DNA of 64,000 nucleotides from Algibacter sp. L1A34 (GTDB taxonomy: Bacteria; Bacteroidota; Bacteroidia; Flavobacteriales; Flavobacteriaceae), in the NCBI RefSeq assembly GCF_009796805.1, contig NZ_CP047029.1, positions 1,415,501 through 1,479,500 on the forward strand, written 5' to 3'. The notes beneath the pieces were generated by a model. That model saw nothing but the letters and a program-made list of their open reading frames with translations. It searched no databases and had not been told where the DNA came from. This document shows, one piece after another, positions 17,688 through 27,021 of this stretch (positions are counted from its first letter, which is position 1; every line of letters begins with the position of its first letter). The position numbers and the translations under genes were made by a program.

Positions 17688-19160
17688 ATGATTAAACTAT
17701 TTTTAAGTTTAGAATGGAAAGCATTTTTTAGGTCGGCTTCATTTAAAATGAATCTGGTTTTTAAAATCCTATTGGGATTTAGTGCACTATGGATGCTCGT
17801 TACTTTTCTTGGTTTAGGTGTTGGCGCTTATTATTTAATTGAAAAACAATTGCATTTAGATCCATTAACAACCATTAATAATCTGTTGCTTTTTTATTTA
17901 GTTTTCGATTTAGTATTTCGCTATTTTCTCCAAAAAATGCCAATCGTTAATATCAGGCCATTGCTTTATTTACCTATTAAAAAGAGTAAAGTTGTAGGTT
18001 TTGCTTTGAACAAAACTATTCTATCTTTTTTTAATATTTTACACGCCTTCTTTTTTGTCCCGTTTTCCGTGATCTTGGTTATTGAAGGACATCCATTTAT
18101 CAATGTTTTAGGGTGGCATGTGGCAATTTTAGCATTAATTTATTGCAATAATTTTATTAATGTTTTTGTAAATAGTAAAGATTCTGTTTTTTATTCTATT
18201 CTTAGTCTTTTTGTTATTCTTGGTGGACTAAAATATTTTAATGTATTTGATATAGCGAGTTTTACAGAACCGATATTTCAAGCATTTTATAACGCTCCTT
18301 ATTTTGCTTTAATTCCAATTTTGGGTTTAGGTATATTATATAAAACAGCGTTTAGTTATTTTAGAAGAAATTTATATCTCGATGCTGGTTTAGCGAAAAA
18401 GGTGAAAATTGTAAAAACTGAAGATTTTGCATGGTTGAATCGTTTTGGAAGTCTATCAACTTTTTTAAAGAATGATATTCGGTTATTAAAAAGAAATAAA
18501 CGTTCTAGAACGACTTTATTAATGAGTGGTTTATTTATTTTTTACGGACTTCTATTTTTTACAAATTCAATAGAAGCTTACAATGGTCCTTTTTGGAAAA
18601 TTTTTGCTGGTATTTTTGTTTCTGGTGGCTTTTTGTTCAATTTCGGACAGTTTGTTCCAAGTTGGGATAGTGCATATTACCCGTTAATTATGAGTCAGAA
18701 TATTAGATACAAAGAGTATCTATCTTCTAAATGGTATTTAATGGTTTTCGCAACTATCGTATCGACCATCTTCGCTTCATTTTATTTATATTTTGGATGG
18801 CAAGCGTACGCAGCTGTAGTGGTAGGAGCTATTTATAATATTGGTGTAAACTCACATATGGTACTTTGGGGAGGCGCTTATATTAAAACACCAATAGATT
18901 TAACATCTAATAAAAAGGCTTTTGGCGATAAAAAATCGTTTAATGCCAAAACATTATTATTAACTATTCCTAAGTTAGTTTTACCTATGGTTATTTATGC
19001 TATTGGTCATTTTGCTTTAGGAGAAGTATTTGGTTTTGTACTAGTATCACTCGTCGGTATTGCAGGATTTTTATTTAAAAACAAGGTTTTTGGTATTATT
19101 GAAAAAGTGTATAAAGCAGAGAAATACAAAACTATATCAGCTTACAAACAAAATAATTAA
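17688..19160 (+). CDS. DUF5687-type ABC exporter permease subunit
   Basis: A 490-residue inner-membrane protein with about eleven hydrophobic segments. The N-terminus LFLSLEWKAFFRSASFKMNLVFKI is typical of the Bacteroidota DUF5687 permeases. It lies directly upstream of an ATPase gene (six-base gap), so the pair forms an ABC-2-like exporter. The soluble loop FLKNDIRLLKRNKRSRTTLLM (around residues 260-280) is basic and probably cytoplasmic, contacting the ATPase. The exported substrate cannot be deduced. Confidence 0.82.
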   Translation: MIKLFLSLEWKAFFRSASFKMNLVFKILLGFSALWMLVTFLGLGVGAYYLIEKQLHLDPLTTINNLLLFYLVFDLVFRYFLQKMPIVNIRPLLYLPIKKSKVVGFALNKTILSFFNILHAFFFVPFSVILVIEGHPFINVLGWHVAILALIYCNNFINVFVNSKDSVFYSILSLFVILGGLKYFNVFDIASFTEPIFQAFYNAPYFALIPILGLGILYKTAFSYFRRNLYLDAGLAKKVKIVKTEDFAWLNRFGSLSTFLKNDIRLLKRNKRSRTTLLMSGLFIFYGLLFFTNSIEAYNGPFWKIFAGIFVSGGFLFNFGQFVPSWDSAYYPLIMSQNIRYKEYLSSKWYLMVFATIVSTIFASFYLYFGWQAYAAVVVGAIYNIGVNSHMVLWGGAYIKTPIDLTSNKKAFGDKKSFNAKTLLLTIPKLVLPMVIYAIGHFALGEVFGFVLVSLVGIAGFLFKNKVFGIIEKVYKAEKYKTISAYKQNN

Positions 19161-19166
19161 AGGATT

Positions 19167-19877
19167 ATGATAACAACATCAAACTTATCAAAAACATATA
19201 ACGGAATTCAAGTTTTAAACATTGAATCTTTAGACATCCCCAAAGGCCAAAGCTTTGGTTTAGTTGGTAATAATGGAGCCGGGAAAACTACTTATTTTAG
19301 CTTGCTTTTAGATTTAATACAACCCACAACGGGCTTTATTACAAATAATGGTGTGCAAGTTAACACTAGTGAAGATTGGAAACCCTTTACTTCTGCCTTT
19401 ATAGATGAAAGTTTTCTGATAGGTTATTTAACACCAGAAGAGTATTTCTATTTTATAGGTGAATTAAGGAATCAAAACAAAGCAGATGTTGATGCGTTGA
19501 TAGGTCAATTTGCTGATTTTTTTCACGGTGAAATTTTAGGTCAGAAAAAGTACTTACGTGATTTAAGTAAAGGAAATCAAAAGAAAGCGGGTATTGTTGC
19601 CGCACTTATTGGCAATCCTGAAGTTATAATTCTAGATGAACCTTTTGCGAATTTAGATCCAACTACACAAATCCGTTTAAAAGGTATTATTAAAGATTTA
19701 GCCGAAAAACAAGGCGTTACCGTATTAGTTTCTAGTCACGATTTATCGCATGTAACAGATGTTTGCGAGCGTATTGTAGTTTTAGAAAAAGGAATGGTAG
19801 TGAAAGATTTACAAACTAGTGAAGCAACTCTAAAAGAATTGGAGGCACATTTTGCTGGTGAAGAAGTTGTAGAATAG
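19167..19877 (+). CDS. ABC transporter ATP-binding protein
   Basis: A 236-residue nucleotide-binding subunit that powers the permease encoded just before it. Walker A is GNNGAGKTT (residues 34-42), the signature motif is the variant LSKGNQKKAG (usually LSGGQ), Walker B is VIILDEPFANLDP, and the switch His is in SSHDLSHV. The length is normal for ABC-2-type ATPases. Its stop is only four bases from the stop of the convergent EnvC-like gene, with no hairpin between. Confidence 0.93.
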   Translation: MITTSNLSKTYNGIQVLNIESLDIPKGQSFGLVGNNGAGKTTYFSLLLDLIQPTTGFITNNGVQVNTSEDWKPFTSAFIDESFLIGYLTPEEYFYFIGELRNQNKADVDALIGQFADFFHGEILGQKKYLRDLSKGNQKKAGIVAALIGNPEVIILDEPFANLDPTTQIRLKGIIKDLAEKQGVTVLVSSHDLSHVTDVCERIVVLEKGMVVKDLQTSEATLKELEAHFAGEEVVE

Positions 19878-19881
19878 AAAA

Positions 19882-21111
19882 TTACATTTTATAAATCCAA
19901 CTCGCCGGATTTTGAGTATTCGTATCTTTAGAAATTACAAAACTCAAAATAGTTTCTCCAGTTGAAGGATTGGTAAATACCTCACCAATATCCTGCTTTG
20001 TAGTTACTTTATCTCCGGTTTTCACATAGATTTTAGACAAGTTTTTGTAATAGGTAATATAATTTCCGTGTTGAATAATTACAAACGGATTCACATTTTT
20101 ATTAGCAACAACTCCAATTACTTCGCCATTAAAAACAGCTCTAGCTTTTGCGCCTTTTTCGGTTGCAATACGCACACCGTTACTATTTATAGTTAGCGAT
20201 TTTATTACTGGGTGAGGTTGTTTACCATAACCCATTTGTACGACACCTTTACTTACTGGCCAAACTAATTTACCACGGTTGGCTTCAAAGTTTTTAGCTA
20301 ATGCTAAGCCTTCCGGCGTTAGAGCAAAAGTTTTTGAACTCGTCGATTTACCTGCCTTTTTATTCGATTTTGCTATAGCTGCTCTAATAATTTTATTTAT
20401 TTCTGCATCAATACGTTTGGCTTCTTTTTCTTTTTTCTTAATTTGATTAGCGTAACGTGAAATGTTACCTTGAATCTCTTTCATTAAAGCTTGCTGCTGT
20501 CTGCGCTCACTTTCTAAAGATTTTTGTGTCACCTTGTTTTCAGCAATAAGTTTGTTTTTAATCCCTTTTTGCTTTAATAGGCTGGTGTTTATTGTTTGTA
20601 ATTCCAGTGTTTTTGCTTTAATTGTTTCACCTTGTTTTTTTTGGTGATCCGCATATTGTTGCATGTATTGCACGCGTTTGTAAGCTTGTTTAAAATTGTT
20701 TGAAGACAATAAAAACATAATCCTGCTTTGCTGATTTTTACTTTTATAAGACTTTACAATCATTGCGGCATATTCAGCCTTCAATTGCTTGAGTTCGTCT
20801 CTTAAACTGGTTATTTTGTTCTGGTTTGTGTTTATTTCACGCGTTAGTAAATTGGCTTGGCGGTTGGTAACCTTAATTAAGTTATCCAACACATTTATTT
20901 TGTGATTAAAATCTTCGATTAAAGAAAGTTTCGACTTAGCAATCGTTTTGTTTTCGGTACGTAATTCGTTTATTTTCTGAATTTCGCGACGTAATTCCTG
21001 ACGACGTGTTTCTAACTCTTTTTGTTTATTGTTTTGAGAAAAACTAAGAGAGCCACAAAGCAAAAAGCCTAGTAGAAATATTATTTTATATGAAGATTTT
21101 CCTAAAATCAT
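19882..21111 (-). CDS. EnvC-like murein hydrolase activator, degenerate M23/LytM domain
   Basis: A 409-residue exported protein with a signal peptide ending near SLSFSQ, long coiled coils (about residues 25-245, Lys/Gln/Glu-rich) and a C-terminal LytM fold (about 285-409). The zinc ligands of active M23 peptidases are missing: the H-x3-D site reads NGVRIAT and the final H-x-H site reads LSFVISK. That is the EnvC pattern, where the domain activates an amidase at the division septum instead of cutting peptidoglycan. The start overlaps the DUF4292 gene by four bases (ATGA), so the two are translationally coupled. Confidence 0.88.
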   Translation of the reverse strand: MILGKSSYKIIFLLGFLLCGSLSFSQNNKQKELETRRQELRREIQKINELRTENKTIAKSKLSLIEDFNHKINVLDNLIKVTNRQANLLTREINTNQNKITSLRDELKQLKAEYAAMIVKSYKSKNQQSRIMFLLSSNNFKQAYKRVQYMQQYADHQKKQGETIKAKTLELQTINTSLLKQKGIKNKLIAENKVTQKSLESERRQQQALMKEIQGNISRYANQIKKKEKEAKRIDAEINKIIRAAIAKSNKKAGKSTSSKTFALTPEGLALAKNFEANRGKLVWPVSKGVVQMGYGKQPHPVIKSLTINSNGVRIATEKGAKARAVFNGEVIGVVANKNVNPFVIIQHGNYITYYKNLSKIYVKTGDKVTTKQDIGEVFTNPSTGETILSFVISKDTNTQNPASWIYKM

Positions 21112-21878
21112 TCCAATTCAATTTTTTTGAAACCTGAAGGTATTTTAAACGGAAAACGTAGGTCTTCGTTTAAAGCAACACTTTTAAATTCGAGATTTAT
21201 AATGGTTTCTTCATTACCTTCCACAGCAATTACTTTTATATTTTCTGGAAGAATTTGTTTTTCAACCTCTTGATGTGATAAATAATCGATTTGTAAATGT
21301 CTGAATTCTTTAGGTTGACTTATTTGTTGCGATTTTATTTTAAATAAAGACGGATCTATTAAAAAGAAAATTTCAAATAAAAGCTGTTGTTTTTTAGGTT
21401 GAAGTACATAGGCTTCATCAATAATCGAAGTGCTGTAAGAACCACTATTTAAGTTGAAAATAGCATCGCCTAAAAGTAAATTTTGTACTTTTTGAAAATC
21501 GAGCTCTGTTCCTAATAATTTGCTTAAATAACTAAAATCACCTTCAAAATAAGTATTGTCTAATTTGTTGTAGAAGCCAACTTTTTCGGGTGTTATCATG
21601 GCTCTAATTACCGAAAATGGAGCGTTCATCCATAATACTTCATCCTTTTTAGCTCTAAAACTTACGGTATTGGTTTGCGACTTTCCGTTTTTATTAAAGT
21701 TAATTCTAAGTTTAGCTTGCAGTGTTTTAAAATCTGGTCTTTTCTTAGTGTTCTCTTTAATAACAGCTTTGGACGACATGTTTAAATCGCCAGCTCCACC
21801 AGTAATTGTTCGCACCGATTTACAGCTAAAACTTAGTAGGAGGATAAAACTTAAAATGTAATATATAGATTTGTTCAT
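21108..21878 (-). CDS. DUF4292 lipoprotein
   Basis: A 256-residue lipoprotein with lipobox LLSFSC (Cys19), then a beta-rich domain of the DUF4292 family found across Bacteroidota. It resembles the LolA/LolB-like lipoprotein-handling folds in strand pattern (LQAKLRINFN..., EVLWMNAPFSVIRAMITPEKVGFYNKLDNTYFEG), so a role in envelope lipid or lipoprotein traffic is possible but unproven. It is coupled by one base to the TPR gene before it and by four bases to the EnvC-like gene after it, a tight three-gene unit. Confidence 0.85.
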   Translation of the reverse strand: MNKSIYYILSFILLLSFSCKSVRTITGGAGDLNMSSKAVIKENTKKRPDFKTLQAKLRINFNKNGKSQTNTVSFRAKKDEVLWMNAPFSVIRAMITPEKVGFYNKLDNTYFEGDFSYLSKLLGTELDFQKVQNLLLGDAIFNLNSGSYSTSIIDEAYVLQPKKQQLLFEIFFLIDPSLFKIKSQQISQPKEFRHLQIDYLSHQEVEKQILPENIKVIAVEGNEETIINLEFKSVALNEDLRFPFKIPSGFKKIELE

Positions 21879-23233
21879 TAATTTTTTAATTGTTGTGCCT
21901 TGTCACTAAACGTTTTCGCTTTGTCGGTATTGTTTAAAAGTGTGTAAGCTTTACTTAATTGGCTGTAAAAATCGGCTTCCATTTTAACATCATCAATAAT
22001 ATAATCTAAACCAATTTCTAAAGCATCGATTGCTTTTTTAGGTTTGTTTAGGTTATTTAAAGCCACGCCGTTTATTAAGTATAGCAAAGGTTGCGATGGG
22101 TATTTTTCTAAAGCGTCTGTACTTTTTTCTTCAACCTGTTTATAATCTTGTAAATCTATTTGAAGCAATAAAATATTTTTTAGGACCGCAAAATTATTGC
22201 TGTCTTGAGCTAAAGCTTTTTCGAAATACTCTAGAGCTTTTGGTTTATCATTTTTAGACAAGTAATACTGGCCCATTTCTAATAACGATTTTTCGTTATC
22301 TTCCTGGCTTACCATAGCTGTGGCTTCTAGTAAATCGGCTTCGTATTGTGGGTTTTGTTTAACGAAATTCACAAAATCTGATAATACTTTTACTTTAGCT
22401 TCAGGTTTAATTTGTGTGCTTTGCACAACAATTTTCATAGATTCAATAGCTTTGTCTGTATTGTTTTCATCTAAATAAAACTTGTACAATGCCAAATGTA
22501 CTAATTGCGAATTCGGGTTCGCTTTAAGAAGTTCCTTTGCTGTTTCAAAAGCCTTTTCTTTGTTATTGTTTTCGCTGTAGCGGAAAATTAACGCTAAATA
22601 ATTCGACTCTTTATCAGGGTTGTTTTCAACACGAGATTCTAAATTTTCTATCTGATCTTTTTTACGACCTGTCGCTTCATATGCTATATTTCGTAAACGA
22701 TCTCTAGCGATAGAAACTCCAAACTTGGTATCTAATTCATCTAAAAGTTGAAGAGCCTCGTCGTACTTTTTAGTTTTCACATAAAGTGATGCTAAATCTT
22801 CTTTGTAATCGGGATGATAACTAACAAGTTGCTTAACCGTTTTAATGGCATTGTCTAAATCGTTTTGTCCTGCATAAAAACCGTAAAGTTCATCTAGAAA
22901 CCATTCGTTATCGGGCTCTAAATCTACTGCTTTTTTCAAAGCATCTTCGGCAGCGTTATAATTTTTAAGTTTAAAATAGCTTTTCCCTAATTCAAAATAT
23001 AAAACAGGAACTGCTTTATTTAAAGCAATACATTTCTGAAAATTTTCAGCCGCGCGATCGAAATTCTCAATGCTTTTCTGTTTTAAAGCTTCGTAAAATA
23101 ACTCTTGGAACTCATCGTCATTATTACCTAAATCATCATTTGGTAATTTGTTAAAATCCACTTGCGCATAGTTCACCTCCGGAAAGATTAACATTCCAAT
23201 GGTAAAAATGAATAAGTAGATTTTTTGTTTCAT
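21878..23233 (-). CDS. Exported tetratricopeptide repeat protein
   Basis: About 451 residues. A signal peptide (MKQKIYLFIF...NYAQ) is followed by roughly ten TPR-like helix pairs, for example LYFELGKSYFKLKNYNAAEDALKKAVDLEP split across two helices and the repeat around ALEYFEKALAQDSNN. I take ATG 23233 as the start because the signal peptide begins there; a TTG at 23251 would add six residues. It is probably a periplasmic scaffold. Position directly ahead of the DUF4292 and EnvC-like genes suggests a shared role in envelope assembly or division, by context only. Confidence 0.82.
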   Translation of the reverse strand: MKQKIYLFIFTIGMLIFPEVNYAQVDFNKLPNDDLGNNDDEFQELFYEALKQKSIENFDRAAENFQKCIALNKAVPVLYFELGKSYFKLKNYNAAEDALKKAVDLEPDNEWFLDELYGFYAGQNDLDNAIKTVKQLVSYHPDYKEDLASLYVKTKKYDEALQLLDELDTKFGVSIARDRLRNIAYEATGRKKDQIENLESRVENNPDKESNYLALIFRYSENNNKEKAFETAKELLKANPNSQLVHLALYKFYLDENNTDKAIESMKIVVQSTQIKPEAKVKVLSDFVNFVKQNPQYEADLLEATAMVSQEDNEKSLLEMGQYYLSKNDKPKALEYFEKALAQDSNNFAVLKNILLLQIDLQDYKQVEEKSTDALEKYPSQPLLYLINGVALNNLNKPKKAIDALEIGLDYIIDDVKMEADFYSQLSKAYTLLNNTDKAKTFSDKAQQLKN

Positions 23234-23336
23234 TTTAAAAAGACCTTTCAACTATCATTAAAGTTGAGAGTTAGATTTTAATTAATAATGTAAACTTCAA
23301 TTTATAAAATTTCCTGTTTCACGGGAGTGGACAAAA

Positions 23337-24356
23337 TTATTCTAAAACAGAATAATCACCAATACTAATACTTGTAAAATCTCCGTCGTATTTCACGTGA
23401 TTTCCAATCATAGCATTATCTAAATTTGCGTTTTTAATGTTTGAATTTGTTTGAATTAAACTGTTTTTAATAGTCGAATTTTCAACAACTGTATTATTTC
23501 CGATAGATACAAAAGGTCCAACCGTAGCATCGTTAAGCACTACATTTTCACCAATAAAGCATGGTTCTATAATGTTCGAGTTTTCTAATTTCGCCGATGA
23601 AGCTACTAATTGCTCTTCACCATCTGCCTTTAAAAAACCTAACATACGTTGGTTAGTTTCGATGGTAATAGCTTTGTTTCCACAATCCATCCACTCATCT
23701 ACAGTTCCGGTTTTAAACACTTTGCCTTCGGCCATCATGCGTTTTATACCGTCGTTAATTTGGTATTCGCCACCGTTCATAATGTTTTCGTCAAGAATTT
23801 CTTGTAGCTTTCCTTTTAAAACAGCAACATCTTTAAAGTAATAAATACCAATTACGGCTTGATTGCTAACAAAAGATTCTGGTTTTTCAACAAGCTCTAT
23901 AATTTCCTTATTATCGTTTAACTTTACAACACCATAAGCTTCTGGATTATCTACTTGTTTAGTCCAGATAACACTATCGGCAGTTGGATCTAAATCGAAT
24001 TCGGCACGTATTAATGTATCGGCGTAAGCAATAACTGCTGGGCCAGAAAGTGAAGGCTCTGCACACATAATAGCGTGGCCAGTTCCTAATGGTTTATCTT
24101 GACGATAAATAGAGGCTTTTGCCCCTAAGTTTTCGGCTAATGCTTTTAGACTATCTACAACATCGTCACCAAACCAAGCAGGATCGCCTAAAACAAAGGC
24201 AATTTCTTCGATAGGTTGTTTTAAAACTTTTGCAATATCTTTTACCAAACGATGAACAATAGGTTGCCCGGCGACTGGGATTAATGGTTTTGGTACGGTT
24301 AAGCTATGTGGACGTAAACGAGATCCTCGTCCTGCCATTGGAACTATTATTTTCAT
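23337..24356 (-). CDS. Sugar-1-phosphate nucleotidyltransferase with left-handed beta-helix tail
   Basis: A 339-residue enzyme that makes an NDP-sugar from NTP and a sugar-1-phosphate. The N-terminal NTP-transferase fold has the signature PMAGRGSRLRPHSL and catalytic TVPKPLIPVAG, then DKPLGTGHAI and YADTLI (metal-binding Asp). From about residue 255 hexapeptide repeats begin (IIEPCFIGENVVLNDATVG, then SIGNNTVV), forming a left-handed beta-helix like those of dTDP-glucose or UDP-GlcNAc pyrophosphorylases. No C-terminal acetyltransferase site is evident. It lies in the envelope operon after dut. The exact sugar is open. Confidence 0.87.
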   Translation of the reverse strand: MKIIVPMAGRGSRLRPHSLTVPKPLIPVAGQPIVHRLVKDIAKVLKQPIEEIAFVLGDPAWFGDDVVDSLKALAENLGAKASIYRQDKPLGTGHAIMCAEPSLSGPAVIAYADTLIRAEFDLDPTADSVIWTKQVDNPEAYGVVKLNDNKEIIELVEKPESFVSNQAVIGIYYFKDVAVLKGKLQEILDENIMNGGEYQINDGIKRMMAEGKVFKTGTVDEWMDCGNKAITIETNQRMLGFLKADGEEQLVASSAKLENSNIIEPCFIGENVVLNDATVGPFVSIGNNTVVENSTIKNSLIQTNSNIKNANLDNAMIGNHVKYDGDFTSISIGDYSVLE

Positions 24357-24405
24357 AGTAAGTCTATTTTATTCCTTTGTGAGGAATTGGTTTTGTTTAA
24401 GTTGA

Positions 24406-24840
24406 TTATCTTACGCCTGTACTTCCAAATCCGCCTTCACCTCTTGAGGTTTCAGATAATTCTTCGACAGCTATCCATTCGGCACGTTCATGCTTGGCAA
24501 TTACTAATTGTGCAATACGTTCACCATTTTCAATAATGAAATCCTCGTTTGAAATATTAACTAAAATCACACCAATTTCACCACGATAATCAGCATCAAC
24601 GGTTCCTGGTGCGTTTAAAACGGTTACACCTTTTTTTGCAGCTAAGCCACTTCGTGGGCGTACTTGTGCTTCAAAACCTATTGGTAACTCGATAAAAAGC
24701 CCTGTTTTTACAATAGTTCTCGCTAAAGGTTTTAACGTGATAGCTTCTGATATATTTGCTCGTAAATCCATACCCGCCGATGCTATGGTTTCATAGTGCG
24801 GTAACTCGTGGCTAGATTTATTTATTATTTTTATTTGCAT
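24406..24840 (-). CDS. dut: dUTP diphosphatase
   Basis: Hydrolyses dUTP to dUMP and pyrophosphate, keeping uracil out of DNA and feeding dTMP synthesis. The 144-residue chain has all five trimeric dUTPase motifs: [18 protein letters not shown], the uracil-binding/catalytic [22 protein letters not shown] and the C-terminal [11 protein letters not shown] that closes over the active site. It lies 16 bases after the flippase gene in the same operon. Confidence 0.97.
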   Translation of the reverse strand: MQIKIINKSSHELPHYETIASAGMDLRANISEAITLKPLARTIVKTGLFIELPIGFEAQVRPRSGLAAKKGVTVLNAPGTVDADYRGEIGVILVNISNEDFIIENGERIAQLVIAKHERAEWIAVEELSETSRGEGGFGSTGVR

Positions 24841-24856
24841 GGTTTTTACTAACGTT

Positions 24857-26320
24857 TTACTTCGTTTTTAAGATTTTTTTAATATCATCTTTCTCTGAAA
24901 AATAAACGATTCCCAAAAATACAATTAACATTGATATGCCTACAACATAATTGCCTCTAAATTGATAAAAGGACAATATGGCTAGACCAATGGAAAGGAT
25001 AAGATATAATAATATTTTTTTTAGATTATATGGAATTGGATAATATTTTCGTCCAAAATAATAGGATAAAATCATCATAAAGGCATAAGCTGAAAGTGTA
25101 GCCACGGCAGATGCTTTATAGCTATATTCTTTTATAAAAAGGATATTGATTGTTAGAGTTATAATGGCGCCAGCTATTGAGATGTAAGCACCAAATTTTG
25201 TTTTGTCTGTAATTTTGTACCAAACCGATAGATTATGATAAATACCTAAGAAAAAGTTTGCCATTAAAATAATAGGCACTACCCACATAGCTTCCCAGTA
25301 ATCTTCGCTTCTAACAATTATTGGTTTTAAAACATCGGCAAAAACAACAACGCCAAGCAAAATAATGGACCCTAGTGCTACGTAAAACTCTAGTATTCTA
25401 GCATAGTTCTTTTGCGGATTTTTAGTTTTTGCGTGACTGAAAAAATAAGGTTCAATACCTAAGCGATAGGCTGTTGCAAAAAGCGTCATAAACAGTGCTA
25501 GCTTATAACATGCAGAATACATGCCAATATCGGTATCGGCAATGTTTTCTGGTAATAGTTTTTTTAGTAGAATACGATCGAATGTTTCATTTATAGAAAA
25601 AGCAACGCCAGCAATTAAAACGGGGTAGGCGTAACGCATCATACGTTTCCATAGATCGGAATTGAATATATATTTAACTCTCGTGTAGAAAGGAAACATT
25701 AAAAGTAGAGTTATTCCGCTTGCAATTAGATTAGCTATAAATATGTAACTAATTTCAAAGTTGTCTTTACAAATACTATCGAAAATTGAAAAGTTATATG
25801 ATAAATCTTTTAAAGCGAGTAAAAAGAAGAGGTTTAATCCTAAGTTAATAGCGACATTCAAAATTTTTATTACAGCATAGCGCATGGGTTGCTGCGTTGC
25901 TCTTAGCCACGCAAAAGGTATAATAACTAAAGCGTCTAAAAGTAGTATCCAAATAACAAGGTTAATGTATTTTACGTCAATATCTATAAATGAAGCAATT
26001 TGGTTTTGAAAAAATAATGCCAAAACGAAAAAGAATATTGACGAAATGATAAGTGATATTGTTGAAGTTCCTGTAACAGTAGTGTTATCCTCTTCGTTAT
26101 TGAAAAATCTAAAAAAAGCCGTTTCCATACCATAGGCAAGTATGACGTTGAATAGTACGAAATATGAAAAAATAACCGATACCTTACCATATTCACTAAC
26201 CGATGAAAGCACGCCATCACTTGTATAGAGAGGTACAAGCATAAAACTTAACATTCTTGGCAAAACCGTGGCTAAACCATAAATAAAAGTTTGTTTGAAT
26301 AGTGATTTAAGTGCGCTCAA
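24857..26320 (-). CDS. Oligosaccharide flippase family protein (Wzx/MVF-like)
   Basis: A 487-residue protein with about fourteen membrane helices. The N-terminus [30 protein letters not shown] is the conserved first amphipathic helix and TM1 of polysaccharide flippases. The arrangement, with basic short loops and a YGME-type block in TM2, fits proteins that flip undecaprenyl-linked glycans to the periplasm. It heads the envelope operon rather than lying in the polysaccharide cluster, so it may serve another glycan. A good -7 element lies 49 bases upstream. Confidence 0.87.
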   Translation of the reverse strand: MSALKSLFKQTFIYGLATVLPRMLSFMLVPLYTSDGVLSSVSEYGKVSVIFSYFVLFNVILAYGMETAFFRFFNNEEDNTTVTGTSTISLIISSIFFFVLALFFQNQIASFIDIDVKYINLVIWILLLDALVIIPFAWLRATQQPMRYAVIKILNVAINLGLNLFFLLALKDLSYNFSIFDSICKDNFEISYIFIANLIASGITLLLMFPFYTRVKYIFNSDLWKRMMRYAYPVLIAGVAFSINETFDRILLKKLLPENIADTDIGMYSACYKLALFMTLFATAYRLGIEPYFFSHAKTKNPQKNYARILEFYVALGSIILLGVVVFADVLKPIIVRSEDYWEAMWVVPIILMANFFLGIYHNLSVWYKITDKTKFGAYISIAGAIITLTINILFIKEYSYKASAVATLSAYAFMMILSYYFGRKYYPIPYNLKKILLYLILSIGLAILSFYQFRGNYVVGISMLIVFLGIVYFSEKDDIKKILKTK

Positions 26321-26368
26321 TGATTGCTTGTTTGATGGGCTAAAAATACGGTTTTAGCTAACGTAATG

Positions 26369-26376
26369 CAAAGATA
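26369..26376 (-). promoter_or_regulatory. Candidate -7 promoter element for the envelope operon
   Basis: On the minus strand the bases read TATCTTTG, a perfect TAnnTTTG match, 48 bases before the flippase ATG. It lies between the flippase gene and the preceding lipoprotein gene. Confidence 0.4.
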
Positions 26377-26378
26377 AG

Positions 26379-26879
26379 TTATTGCTTGTTAGGTGTTGTG
26401 CTTGGATAGTTAATTGATGGTTTTTCAGAGATATTCAAGATTTTATAATACATAGTTTTTTCACCATGTTTAAAGGTAATTACGCATTCGTCATTGTTTA
26501 AAACAAAGGGAATCGGTTTTGTCTGCTTTTGGATGGTATTCCCATATTCTTCTTCACGATTACTACTTAGGTTTATATGAGGTTTTTGTTTTGTTATAAA
26601 ATGTGCAACGTATATGTTGTTTTTTAATAGCTCTAGCTTTTTAACCTGATTTTTAAAGTAGACGCTATCTAAAGCAGTTTCATTATTGGCATTGATGGAA
26701 ATATATAAATTTGTGCCTGAATCACCATGTTTTATACCAGAATTCCAGTTTTGAAAGTAAGTCTCTCCAAGATCAAACGGTATTTTTTTTTGTAACTTTT
26801 GTGAGCTTGCACATTGTGTAAAAGCAAACGATATAACTAAAAGTAAAAAAGCAGATGATATGAGTTTTAAAAATTTCAT
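26379..26879 (-). CDS. Hypothetical lipoprotein
   Basis: A 166-residue protein with a lipoprotein signal peptide (lipobox FTQC, Cys23) and a beta-rich mature part. I do not recognise a named domain; it looks like a single small sandwich of a type common in Flavobacteriia. Its segment KHGDSGTNLYISI and the pairing of a charged middle with a Pro-rich tail give no functional clue. It is monocistronic or nearly so: the ATP synthase terminator lies upstream and the flippase promoter overlaps its end. Confidence 0.7.
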   Translation of the reverse strand: MKFLKLISSAFLLLVISFAFTQCASSQKLQKKIPFDLGETYFQNWNSGIKHGDSGTNLYISINANNETALDSVYFKNQVKKLELLKNNIYVAHFITKQKPHINLSSNREEEYGNTIQKQTKPIPFVLNNDECVITFKHGEKTMYYKILNISEKPSINYPSTTPNKQ

Positions 26880-26933
26880 TTTAATATTCGTTTGAATTTA
26901 TAAAAGCATAGTTTCAATTTTAATGCCAAAAAG

Positions 26934-26971
26934 AAAAGGCCCTTCAGGTTATATAACTTGAAGGGCCTTTT
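26934..26971 (-). terminator. Strong intrinsic terminator of the ATP synthase operon
   Basis: A 17-base inverted repeat, AAAAGGCCCTTCAGGTT against AACTTGAAGGGCCTTTT with one G-T pair, has an ATAT loop and, on the minus strand, is followed by a T-rich tract. It lies 50 bases after the atpG stop. Confidence 0.9.
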
Positions 26972-27021
26972 AATATTTTAATGAGCTACTGAAAATCTCT
27001 TTAGCTAATATAAAGTTTCGT

